Source: Rhodocyclus gracilis
GTDB lineage: Bacteria > Pseudomonadota > Gammaproteobacteria > Burkholderiales > Rhodocyclaceae
Assembly: GCF_009617575.1 (NCBI RefSeq)
Contig: NZ_WIXJ01000002.1
Span: 248,001-312,000, forward strand
Direction: 5' to 3'
DNA: 64,000 bases
This document shows, one piece after another, positions 55,185 through 63,131 of the stretch. The position numbers and the translations under genes were made by a program. The notes beneath the pieces are model-generated. The model saw only the letters and a program-made list of their open reading frames with translations, made no database searches and was not told the DNA's origin. Numbering within the stretch: the first letter of the stretch is position 1; each line of letters begins with the position of its first letter.

Positions 55185-55948
55185 GCACCCCGCAACGCCT
55201 TACTGCGCCGGTGATCGGCGCTCCCATCGACGCCCTCCACTGGTCCGACGCACTGCAACGCATCGCCACCTGGGCAAACGCCCGTGAGTCGCGCTACGTC
55301 TGCATCTGCAACGCCCATTCGGTCGTCACGGCCGGCCAGGACGCGCGCTTTGCGACGATCATCGCCAACGCCGACATGGCGACTCCCGACGGCGCCCCCG
55401 TCGCCTGGATGCTGCGCAAGCTCGGCTTCGCCGGACAGCAGCGCATCAACGGCCCCGACCTGATGTGGAAGTACTGCGCCGAAGCGGCGCAGCGCGAGGA
55501 GGCGATCTTTCTCTACGGCAGCAGCGCAACAACGCTGGCGATCCTGCAAACGCGCTTGCAAACGGCACACCCCGGCCTGCGGATCGCCGGCGCCATTTCG
55601 CCCCCCTTCCGGCCACTCTCCGCTGCGGAGGATGCCACCGACGTCGCGCGCATCAATGCCTCGGGCGCAGGCACCGTCTGGGTCAGCCTTGGCTGCCCAA
55701 AGCAGGAAGCCTGGATGGCGGCACATCGAGGGCAAATCCAGGCCGTCATGATCGGCGTCGGCGCCGCGTTCGACTACCACGCCGGCACCCTGCCGCGCGC
55801 CCCGCTGTGGATGCAGCAGCGCGGCCTTGAATGGCTGCACCGCCTGCTCTCCGAACCGCGTCGGCTCTGGAAACGCTATCTGCTGACCAACACCCTATTC
55901 ATCCTCGGCGCCCTAAAACAACTGGTGAGCCATCATGCTGGACGCTAA
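55181..55948 (+). CDS. WecG/TagA/CpsF family glycosyltransferase
   Basis: This 255-residue GT26 family enzyme has VIGAPIDALHWSDALQRIAT, YVCICNAHSVVTAGQDARF, the motif NADMATPDGAPVAWMLRKLG and VSLGCPKQEAWMAAHRGQ near residue 165. Relatives transfer N-acetylmannosamine or its uronic acid, or glucose, onto lipid-linked sugars. Its C-terminal part may bind the membrane (RRLWKRYLLTNTLFILGALK). It is coupled by an ATGA overlap to the preceding GT4 gene. Confidence 0.92.
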   Translation: MSTPQRLTAPVIGAPIDALHWSDALQRIATWANARESRYVCICNAHSVVTAGQDARFATIIANADMATPDGAPVAWMLRKLGFAGQQRINGPDLMWKYCAEAAQREEAIFLYGSSATTLAILQTRLQTAHPGLRIAGAISPPFRPLSAAEDATDVARINASGAGTVWVSLGCPKQEAWMAAHRGQIQAVMIGVGAAFDYHAGTLPRAPLWMQQRGLEWLHRLLSEPRRLWKRYLLTNTLFILGALKQLVSHHAGR

Positions 55949-56423
55949 CACCTTCCTCCACGTCGTCTCGGCCACGCCGCTGGTGGCGATTGACCTCGTT
56001 CTCCTGCGTGCGCCGGGCGAAGTCCTTCTTGGTCTGCGCAACAACCGGCCGGCGCAAGGCTTCTGGTTCGTTCCCGGCGGCCGTATCCGCAAGAACGAAA
56101 CGATACGCGCCGCCATGGCCCGCATTACCGCCGCCGAACTCGGCCTGCCGCTCGCCGACCTCCCCGGCGCGCCGCGACCCATCGGCCATTTCGAGCATTT
56201 CTACCCCGACAGCTTTGCGGGTTCGGCCGAGGAAATCGGGGTGTCGACGCACTACGTCGTGCTCGCCTACGCGCTCACCGTCCCCGCCGACTTTCAGGTG
56301 CCGCACGCCGACAGCCAGCACGCCGAACTGCGCTGGTGGTCATTGCACGAAGCACGCACCGCTGCCGCCGTCCACCCGCTCAGTCAAGCCTACCTCGCAG
56401 CGGAGCGACTCGCATGCGCGTGA
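55935..56423 (+). CDS. gmm: GDP-mannose mannosyl hydrolase (Nudix, Gmm)
   Basis: This 162-residue Nudix enzyme overlaps the end of the previous gene by 14 bp. The modified Nudix box is GGRIRKNETIRAAMARITAA followed by ELG, with the 'GGRI.KNE' form specific to Gmm/WcaH. It cuts GDP-mannose (and GDP-glucose) to GDP and the sugar, and is thought to tune the GDP-mannose pool in clusters with gmd and fcl. It is the last gene before a 308-bp gap. Confidence 0.92.
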   Translation: MLDANTFLHVVSATPLVAIDLVLLRAPGEVLLGLRNNRPAQGFWFVPGGRIRKNETIRAAMARITAAELGLPLADLPGAPRPIGHFEHFYPDSFAGSAEEIGVSTHYVVLAYALTVPADFQVPHADSQHAELRWWSLHEARTAAAVHPLSQAYLAAERLACA

Positions 56424-56731
56424 CGAGCGCCGTCCCTGCCGCCCGCGATCCGGCTGCCGAGCAGATCGAGCCGCCACCTACCTGCAGGCCCCTCCCGACC
56501 CGCCGAGCCCCCCACCCCGCCCGTCCCCTTGCCCCTCCCGTTGCACCGCCGCGCGTAGGCCGAGCGGACTACGCCCCACGTCATGCGCCAGGCATGCGCG
56601 AAAGGCACACTCCCGGCCCGTTGTTCTCATCGCATCCCCCTCAGCGCACATCTCGGCGCCGCCCCCGGTTGACCGCCTCTCTCCCCTTCTTCCCTCGCGG
56701 GCGTCCTGCCCGCCTTCAGGAGTTATTGCCC
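56424..56731 (+). promoter_or_regulatory. Intergenic region before phytase-like gene
   Basis: This 308-bp gap has no convincing gene. GCGTAGGCC-GAGC-GGACTACGC at 56553-56574 is an inverted repeat with 9-bp arms and one mismatch. It includes the third exact copy of GGACTACGCCC (56566-56576). A good ribosome-binding site (AGGAG, 56719) precedes the GTG start at 56732. It probably holds the promoter for the PEP-CTERM-manC-galE unit. Confidence 0.5.
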
Positions 56732-58162
56732 GTGAAAAAGACCCTGCTCTCGCTGTCGCTGGCCTCGCTCTTTGCCGCACCGCTCGCCCACGCCTCGATC
56801 GATCTGATCGCCATTGGCAGCCTTTCCGGTAGCTCGGCGGGCAGCTTTGCCGACCTCTCCGGCCTGACCGGCACGCTCGAAAACGGCACCGCCGCCAACA
56901 TGCTCGGCGGCCTCGGCTCCGGTCTCGCCTGGGCGGGCAACAACACCTTCCTCGCTCTGCCGGATCGCGGCCCGAATGCGACGCCATGGAATTCCGCGCT
57001 GGACGACACGACCTCCTACATTCCGCGCTTTCAGACCGTCACGCTGGCGCTGAGCGCGCAGCAGGACACGCGCTACGGCACCGCGCATCCGCTCGCCTTT
57101 ACCCTGACGCCGACGCTGACGGCGACGACGCTACTCTCCAGCCACACGCCGCTCAACTACGGCGTCGGCGGCGCGCCGGCGCAGAACACCGCCAGCACGT
57201 ACTACTTCAGCGGTCGCTCGGATAACTTCGCAGCGGGTCAGAATTCACTCAATCCGGCCAACGCGCGCCTCGATCCGGAAGGCATCCGCGTCGCCAACGA
57301 TGGCCGCAGCGTCTTCATTTCCGACGAATACGGCCCCTACGTCTATCAGTTCGACCGCTTCACCGGCGAGCGCATCAAGAGTTTCGCCCTGCCCAATACC
57401 TTCGCCGTTGCCAACCTCTCGTCGCAAGGCGCCCGCGAGATCAGCAGCAACACCAGCGGCCGCGTTGCCAACAAAGGCATGGAAGGCCTCGCCATCACGC
57501 CGGACGGAAAAACGCTCGTCGGCTTCATGCAAAGCCCGCTGATCCAGGACGGCGGCGACGGTGGTCGCGCCAACCGCATCGTCACCATCGACATCGCCAG
57601 CGGCGCCACGCACCAGTACGCCTACGACAACAAGATCGGCAGCAAGAACTACAACAGCAGCGAAATCCTGGCAGTCAACGACCACGAATTCCTCGTTCTC
57701 GAGCGCGACGGCAAAGGCTTGGGCGACGGCTCCAGCGCAGCGGTCAAGCAGATCTACAAGGTTGACCTCAGCGGCGCGCAGGACGTCTCCGGCCTGAGCG
57801 GCGAAGCCGCCTTGCTGGCCAAGGCGCCGAGCAAGACGCTGTTCCTCGATATCAAATCGGCGCTGGTCGCCTTTGGCATCCCGGCCGACCAGATTCCGGC
57901 GAAGCTCGAAGGCCTGAGCTTTGGTGAAGATGTCGTTATCGGCGGCGTCGTCAAGCACACGCTCTACGTCGCCAACGACAACGACTTCGTGCCCGGCGTC
58001 GCCGGCAGCAACAAATTCTTCGTCTTCTCGTTCAGCGATCAGGATCTGGCCCACCTGCAACGGCAAAACATCGCCGCAATCCCCGAACCGGAAACCTACG
58101 CGCTGATGCTCGCCGGGCTCGGCCTCATCGGCCTCATCGCCCGCCGTCGGCGCGCGCGCTGA
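56732..58162 (+). CDS. Phytase-like (esterase-like) PEP-CTERM protein
   Basis: This 476-residue secreted protein has a GTG start, with signal peptide MKKTLLSLSLASLFAAPLAH. The body matches the 'esterase-like activity of phytase' beta-propeller family: GLAWAGNNTFLALPDRGPNA, LDPEGIRVANDGRSVFISDE with YGPYVYQF, KGMEGLAITPDGKTLVGFMQ, and HEFLVLERDGKGLGDGSS. The tail IPEPETYALMLAGLGLIGLI is followed by ARRRRAR. Phosphoester hydrolysis is possible from the family name but unproven. It lies 17 bp before manC. Confidence 0.92.
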   Translation: MKKTLLSLSLASLFAAPLAHASIDLIAIGSLSGSSAGSFADLSGLTGTLENGTAANMLGGLGSGLAWAGNNTFLALPDRGPNATPWNSALDDTTSYIPRFQTVTLALSAQQDTRYGTAHPLAFTLTPTLTATTLLSSHTPLNYGVGGAPAQNTASTYYFSGRSDNFAAGQNSLNPANARLDPEGIRVANDGRSVFISDEYGPYVYQFDRFTGERIKSFALPNTFAVANLSSQGAREISSNTSGRVANKGMEGLAITPDGKTLVGFMQSPLIQDGGDGGRANRIVTIDIASGATHQYAYDNKIGSKNYNSSEILAVNDHEFLVLERDGKGLGDGSSAAVKQIYKVDLSGAQDVSGLSGEAALLAKAPSKTLFLDIKSALVAFGIPADQIPAKLEGLSFGEDVVIGGVVKHTLYVANDNDFVPGVAGSNKFFVFSFSDQDLAHLQRQNIAAIPEPETYALMLAGLGLIGLIARRRRAR

Positions 58163-58179
58163 GAAGGGGGCGCGACGCC

Positions 58180-59607
58180 ATGAGCCGCATCACTCCGGTC
58201 ATCCTCTCCGGCGGCAACGGCAGCCGTCTCTGGCCGCTGTCACGTCGCGCCCTGCCCAAGCAACTGCTGCCGCTGCTCGGCGGCGAGACCATGATCCAGC
58301 AGACGCTGACGCGGCTGCATGGCCTGCCGGAGCTGGCGCCAGCAGTACTCGTCTGCAATCAGGAACACCGCTTTCTGGTTGCCGAGCAAGCCGGCGCGAC
58401 GCCCATCGACATCGGCGCCATCTTTCTCGAGCCGGCTGCACGCAATACCGCGCCCGCCATCGCCGTCGCCGCGCTGCATCTCGTCGCGAGTGGCAGCGGG
58501 AGTGATGGCGTCATGCTGGTGCTGCCCGCCGACCACGCCATCGCCGATGTCGCCGCCTTCCACGCCGCCGTGGCCGCCGCCACGCAGGCCGCCGAGGCGG
58601 GATGGCTCGTCACCTTCGGCATCACGCCGGATTCGCCGCAGACCGGTTTTGGCTACATCCGTGGCGGAGAAGCGCTCGCAGAAGGCAGCGGCCGCCACGT
58701 CGCCGCTTTTGTCGAAAAGCCGGACGCACGACGTGCCGCCGAATTCCTCGCCGACGGCAACTACTACTGGAATAGCGGCATGTTCGCCTTCCGCCCCGAA
58801 GTCTTTCTGGCCGAGCTTGAACGCTACCGACCCGATATCCTCGCCGGCGCGCGTCTGGCACTGGAAGGCGTTGCGCCGGATCTCGGCTTCTATCGCCTCG
58901 ACGCGGGCGCCTTCGCCGCCTGCCCGGCCGAGTCGATCGACTATGCGGTGATGGAAAAAACGCACAAGGCGGTCGTCATCCCCTGCGATATCGGCTGGAG
59001 CGACATCGGCTCCTGGCAGGCGCTCTGGGCGCACACGCCGCACGATGCGTCCGGCAATGCCCTCGTCGGCGACGCGCTGGCACTGGCGTCGCACCGCTGC
59101 TACGCGCGCTCCGGCAGTCGTCTGGTGGCACTTCTGGGCGTCGACGACCTCATCGTCGTCGAGACGGCCGACGCGGTACTCGTCGCCCACCGCGACCGCG
59201 CCGAAGAGGTCAAGCAGCTCGTCGACGAACTGGCGCGCCAGGGGCGCAGCGAAATCGCCGCGCATCAACGCGTCTATCGCCCCTGGGGCTGGTACGAGGG
59301 TGTCGATGCCGGCGAGCGCTTTCAGGTCAAGCGCATCATGGTGCTGCCGGGCGAACGCCTCTCCCTGCAACTGCACCACCACCGCGCCGAACACTGGGTC
59401 GTCGTCTCCGGTACGGCGCGCGTGCACTGCGACGGCGAGGACACCCTCGTCAGCGAAAACGAATCGACCTTCATCCCGCTGGGCGTCGTTCACCGTCTCG
59501 AAAACCCCGGCAAGATCCCGCTCCACCTGATCGAAGTCCAGTCAGGCAGCTATCTGGGCGAAGACGACATCGTCCGCCTGCAAGACGACTACCGACGCGA
59601 GGAATAA
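58180..59607 (+). CDS. manC: Mannose-1-phosphate guanylyltransferase/mannose-6-phosphate isomerase
   Basis: This 475-residue bifunctional enzyme has an N-terminal nucleotidyltransferase with VILSGGNGSRLWPLSRRALP with KQLLPL, then the signatures FVEKPDARRAAEFLADGNYY and DIGWSDIGSWQALW. The C-terminal cupin isomerase has VYRPWGWYEGVDAGERFQVK, PGERLSLQLHHHRAEHWVVV and NESTFIPLGVVHRLENPGK. It converts fructose-6-phosphate to mannose-6-phosphate and makes GDP-mannose. The phosphomannomutase needed between these steps is not in this window. Confidence 0.96.
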   Translation: MSRITPVILSGGNGSRLWPLSRRALPKQLLPLLGGETMIQQTLTRLHGLPELAPAVLVCNQEHRFLVAEQAGATPIDIGAIFLEPAARNTAPAIAVAALHLVASGSGSDGVMLVLPADHAIADVAAFHAAVAAATQAAEAGWLVTFGITPDSPQTGFGYIRGGEALAEGSGRHVAAFVEKPDARRAAEFLADGNYYWNSGMFAFRPEVFLAELERYRPDILAGARLALEGVAPDLGFYRLDAGAFAACPAESIDYAVMEKTHKAVVIPCDIGWSDIGSWQALWAHTPHDASGNALVGDALALASHRCYARSGSRLVALLGVDDLIVVETADAVLVAHRDRAEEVKQLVDELARQGRSEIAAHQRVYRPWGWYEGVDAGERFQVKRIMVLPGERLSLQLHHHRAEHWVVVSGTARVHCDGEDTLVSENESTFIPLGVVHRLENPGKIPLHLIEVQSGSYLGEDDIVRLQDDYRREE

Positions 59608-59611
59608 TCCC

Positions 59612-60646
59612 ATGTCCAGAATTCTCGTTACCGGCGGCGCCGGATTCATCGGCTCGCACACCTGCGTCGCCCTGCTGGCGGCCGGTCACGACGTCACCGT
59701 CGTCGACAACTTCAGCAACAGCAAGCCGGAAGTGCTCGCGCGCATCGCCCGCATCAGCGGCCGCTGGCCGACCTTCGTCGAAGCTGACGTACGCGATCAA
59801 TGGGCTCTGGAGCAGGTTTTCGCGCAGGGCGAGATTTCTGCCGTCATCCATTTCGCCGGCCTCAAGGCGGTCGGCGAATCCGTCCGCGAACCGTTGCGCT
59901 ACTACGACAACAACGTCGGCGGCACGCTGGCGCTGCTACAGGCAATGAAGCACGCCAAGGTCAAAACGCTGGTCTTCAGCTCATCGGCAACCGTCTATGG
60001 CGATCCCGAATCCCTGCCCTTGCGCGAAGACGCGCGCCGCAGCGCGACCAACCCGTACGGACACACCAAGCTCGTCATCGAAGACCTGCTGCACGAACTG
60101 GTCGCCGCCGAAGCCGACTGGCGCATCGCCCTGCTGCGCTACTTCAATCCCATCGGCGCGCACGAAAGCGGGCTGATCGGCGAAGACCCGCGCGGCATTC
60201 CCAACAACCTCCTGCCCTACATCGCCCAGGTCGCCGCCGGCCAGCTGAAAACGCTGAGCGTCTTTGGCGCCGACTACGACACCCCCGACGGCACCGGGGT
60301 GCGTGACTACATCCACGTCAGCGACCTCGCCGACGGCCACCTCGCCGCGCTGCGCTACCTGCAACAGCAGTCGGGTATCCGGGCGATCAATCTGGGAACG
60401 GGTCAGGGTTACAGCGTGCTGGAGATCGTCCGCGCCTTCGAAAAAGCCAGCGGAAAGAAGGTGCCCTATAGCATCACGCCGCGCCGTAGCGGCGACATCG
60501 CGGCCTGCTACGCCGATCCGTCGCTGGCCGCGCAGACACTCGGCTGGCGTGCCCAGCACGGCATCGAGCGCATGTGCCGCGACGCCTGGCGCTGGCAAAT
60601 GACGCATCCCTGCGGCTATGACACCCCGGTGGAAGCGACGGCTTAG
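59612..60646 (+). CDS. galE: UDP-glucose 4-epimerase
   Basis: This 344-residue short-chain dehydrogenase family enzyme has the NAD motif ILVTGGAGFIGSHTCVALLA. Other signatures are VIHFAGLKAVGESVREPLRY with YDNNVGGT, FSSSATVYGDP, the catalytic Tyr-Lys in NPYGHTKLVIEDLL, and LLRYFNPIGAHESGLIGEDP. It interconverts UDP-glucose and UDP-galactose for the polysaccharide. It is 4 bp after manC and convergent with the PEP-CTERM gene at 60675. Confidence 0.96.
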   Translation: MSRILVTGGAGFIGSHTCVALLAAGHDVTVVDNFSNSKPEVLARIARISGRWPTFVEADVRDQWALEQVFAQGEISAVIHFAGLKAVGESVREPLRYYDNNVGGTLALLQAMKHAKVKTLVFSSSATVYGDPESLPLREDARRSATNPYGHTKLVIEDLLHELVAAEADWRIALLRYFNPIGAHESGLIGEDPRGIPNNLLPYIAQVAAGQLKTLSVFGADYDTPDGTGVRDYIHVSDLADGHLAALRYLQQQSGIRAINLGTGQGYSVLEIVRAFEKASGKKVPYSITPRRSGDIAACYADPSLAAQTLGWRAQHGIERMCRDAWRWQMTHPCGYDTPVEATA

Positions 60647-60674
60647 GCGGCGCAAACCGGGAAACGCGCGGTAC

Positions 60675-61268
60675 TCAGCGCCGCCGGCGCGCCCGCACCG
60701 CCACCAGCAGGCCAAGACCGGCAAACATCAGGGCATAGCTCGACGGTTCCGGTACCGTCGAGACGCGGAGATTGTCGAGTAGCACATATCCGCGACTCAA
60801 CTCGCCGAAGCGCACCGACCGCAGATTTGTGAAGCTATCGAGCGCATAGCTCTGAAACACCGTCGGCGATACCTCGAACCGCGAACTAAGCTCGCTGCCA
60901 TCCTGCCGCACGCCGGTCAGCGTCAGCCATTGCGACTGCGTCCCGAAGTTGTTGTAGCCGCCCACGTCAAAGCGCAGCAGATCGAACAAGGCGCCGCTGC
61001 GCGACGCCAGGGTCTCGAACCCATTGCCACCCGCATAGTAGGCCAGCGACATCGTGCCGTTGCTCGCACCATAGCGGGTATTGGGCACGATCAGCGCATG
61101 CCCGACGCCGGTCGCAAATGAAAACCCATCAATGAAAAAGCGGGTCGTCGTTGTCGGTGTCAGCGTCTGGTCGTTGAAATCACGGGTTTCGGTAACCGCC
61201 TCGGCAAAAGCGGAGGAAAGCGCGAGGGACAAGGCAAGCGCAACGGAAGACAGGGTTTTTCTCGTCAT
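60675..61268 (-). CDS. PEP-CTERM sorting domain protein
   Basis: This 197-residue protein starts at 61268, where GAGAGGA lies just upstream, with signal peptide MTRKTLSSVALALSLALSSA. The mature part (ETRDFNDQTLTPTTTTRFFI, FDLLRFDVGGYNNFGTQSQW, YVLLDNLRVSTVPEPSSYAL) is the common PEP-CTERM beta-sandwich. The tail is MFAGLGLLVAVRARRRR. It is 38 bp downstream of a pilin-like gene and probably co-transcribed with it. Confidence 0.92.
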   Translation of the reverse strand: MTRKTLSSVALALSLALSSAFAEAVTETRDFNDQTLTPTTTTRFFIDGFSFATGVGHALIVPNTRYGASNGTMSLAYYAGGNGFETLASRSGALFDLLRFDVGGYNNFGTQSQWLTLTGVRQDGSELSSRFEVSPTVFQSYALDSFTNLRSVRFGELSRGYVLLDNLRVSTVPEPSSYALMFAGLGLLVAVRARRRR

Positions 61269-61306
61269 GGAAAGATATCCTCTCAGCGAATCAGCACCGC
61301 GCGCAG

Positions 61307-61702
61307 TCAGCGGATGCCGGTCAAGATAGCGTCCGCACGCGTACCGCGAGGGCCGTAGACAGTGCACGGCTGCCCGACATCGGGCGCAACAGGCAGGCTC
61401 AAGGAGGAGTCGCCCATCGAATACCCCTGAGGCAGACCACCATCGAGCAGCAGCGTCGCATCAGAACAATCGTCAACGACAATGCCCCGACTGGCGTCGA
61501 GCTTGCGTGCCGCATAATTGATCGTTGAAGACGAGGAAATTCCGGCGGCCACCCCCTCGGTCACTGCCTGTTGGGCATCCTGACCAAGGTCGACAAACTT
61601 CGGCAAAGCCGTCGCGGATAACACGCCGAGGATGACGATGACGACAATCAACTCGACCAGCGTAAAACCGGAACTCTTGGCAAAAGCAGAAATACCTGAC
61701 AT
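61307..61702 (-). CDS. Type IV pilin-like/pseudopilin protein
   Basis: This 131-residue protein has a short leader then the prepilin motif SSGFTLVELIVVIVILGVLS: cleavage after Gly, Phe at +1 and Glu at +5. The hydrophobic helix continues to ATALPKFVDLGQDAQ. The small globular part has two Cys (VDDCSDATLLL; DVGQPCTVYGP) that could form a disulfide. No other pilus genes are nearby, so it may be a minor pilin or MSHA-like subunit that uses a pilus or type II secretion machine encoded elsewhere. Confidence 0.9.
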   Translation of the reverse strand: MSGISAFAKSSGFTLVELIVVIVILGVLSATALPKFVDLGQDAQQAVTEGVAAGISSSSTINYAARKLDASRGIVVDDCSDATLLLDGGLPQGYSMGDSSLSLPVAPDVGQPCTVYGPRGTRADAILTGIR

Positions 61703-61790
61703 GAAAACGGAAAACCCCGCGCAAAGAACAATTACCGGGCAGAGCAGCAGCGTCCGCTCAGACCAGCACCCCGCGCCTGAAAATTCCGCT

Positions 61791-62180
61791 TTACCATGAG
61801 GCCCAAGCCTGTAGCAGCGACGGGAATTTCCGGTTGATGAGCTTTTTTGGCGCGAGATTCAGGGTACCGATATGTTGAAGTCTCTTCAAGCGTTCGTCAT
61901 CGAGCGGATGAAATTTTATTCCGATAAAACTCTTGCTTGCGTGCGCCACTACACCTTCTGCCGTAAAAATTGATTCTTCACTCAAATTGAGTATATCGAC
62001 AGCACAGTAGTCGCCCTGCTGCACGCCCAGTTCGAACAAGGCGGATTCAAACAGTGCGCCGTGCAGGGAAAGGTCGATCAGCGAACCGCGATAGGCCATG
62101 AAATTGAGCCGCAACTCGCCTTTCGAGTGAAAGGGAAAGCGGGGAGTCCGGCGGCGATCATCCGGGAGCATGCGAGTCAT
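61791..62180 (-). CDS. PilZ domain c-di-GMP-binding protein
   Basis: This 129-residue PilZ protein shows both c-di-GMP motifs: RxxxR as R10-R14 in DDRRRTPRFPF and D/NxSxxG as D36-S38-G41 in LIDLSLHGALFES. It is a single domain without catalytic parts, so it is likely an adaptor or effector. It lies 88 bp upstream of the pilin-like gene on the same strand, which suggests c-di-GMP control of pilin or matrix output. The shared transcript is inference. Confidence 0.92.
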   Translation of the reverse strand: MTRMLPDDRRRTPRFPFHSKGELRLNFMAYRGSLIDLSLHGALFESALFELGVQQGDYCAVDILNLSEESIFTAEGVVAHASKSFIGIKFHPLDDERLKRLQHIGTLNLAPKKLINRKFPSLLQAWASW

Positions 62181-62234
62181 CCTGAGGTCGTATAAGTCGC
62201 GCCGACTATACGAGCCTTATGTTGCGATCTCTTG

Positions 62235-63131
62235 TCAGCCGGCCGAGACGTTCGGGACGTCCTCCGCCACCTGCGCAGCGAGGTAACGGGCAAACGCCTC
62301 GCCCGTCTCGGGATGGCGCAGGCCGAAGACGACGGTCGCCTGCAGATAGCCGAGCTTCGTGCCGCAATCGTAACGGGTGCCGTGGTAGCGATAGGCGAGC
62401 ACCTGTTCCTCGGCGATCAGCGAGGCGATGGCATCGGTGAGCTGAATCTCGCCACCGGAGCCGGGCGCCACCGTCTCCAGATGCGTGAAAATCCGCGGCG
62501 TCAGAATGTAGCGACCGACCACCGCCAGGGTCGACGGCGCGGCGGCGGGTGCCGGCTTTTCGACGATGGCGCCGATCTGCTCGATGCGCTCCGCCACCGG
62601 GCGCGACTCGACGATGCCGTAGCTGCCGGTATCGGCGCGCGCCACCTGCTGCACGCCGAGTACCGAACAACGATAGTAGTCGTAGGTATCGGTCATTTGC
62701 CGGAGCACCGGCGTCGGCGCATCGAGGAGGTCGTCAGCGAGCAGCACGGCGAAGGGCTCGTCGCCGACGATCGGGCGCGCGCAGAGCACGGCGTGGCCCA
62801 GTCCGCGCGCTTCCGGCTGGCGAATATAGATGCAGTTGATGTTCTTCGGCAGCAGATTGCGGACAAACTCCAGCAGCGCGTGCTTGCCGCGGCGCTCCAG
62901 CTCGGTTTCCAGTTCGTAGGCCTTGTCGAAGTGGTCCTCGATGGCCCGCTTGCTGCGCCCGGTGACGAAAATCATGTCGGTGACGCCCGCCGCCACGGCC
63001 TCTTCGACGGCGTACTGAATCAGTGGTTTATCGACAATCGGCAACATCTCCTTGGGTGCCGCCTTGGTTGCCGGCAAGAAACGCGACCCCAGTCCGGCCA
63101 CGGGAAATACTGCTTTCGTTACTTTTTTCAT
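62235..63131 (-). CDS. galU: UTP--glucose-1-phosphate uridylyltransferase
   Basis: This 298-residue enzyme has the signature [19 protein letters not shown] with [20 protein letters not shown]. Others are [46 protein letters not shown] and [13 protein letters not shown]. It makes UDP-glucose from glucose-1-phosphate, feeding GalE and the WcaJ-type primer enzyme. Start 63131 is chosen because its ATGA overlaps the stop of the upstream GGDEF-EAL gene. Confidence 0.96.
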   Translation of the reverse strand: MKKVTKAVFPVAGLGSRFLPATKAAPKEMLPIVDKPLIQYAVEEAVAAGVTDMIFVTGRSKRAIEDHFDKAYELETELERRGKHALLEFVRNLLPKNINCIYIRQPEARGLGHAVLCARPIVGDEPFAVLLADDLLDAPTPVLRQMTDTYDYYRCSVLGVQQVARADTGSYGIVESRPVAERIEQIGAIVEKPAPAAAPSTLAVVGRYILTPRIFTHLETVAPGSGGEIQLTDAIASLIAEEQVLAYRYHGTRYDCGTKLGYLQATVVFGLRHPETGEAFARYLAAQVAEDVPNVSAG

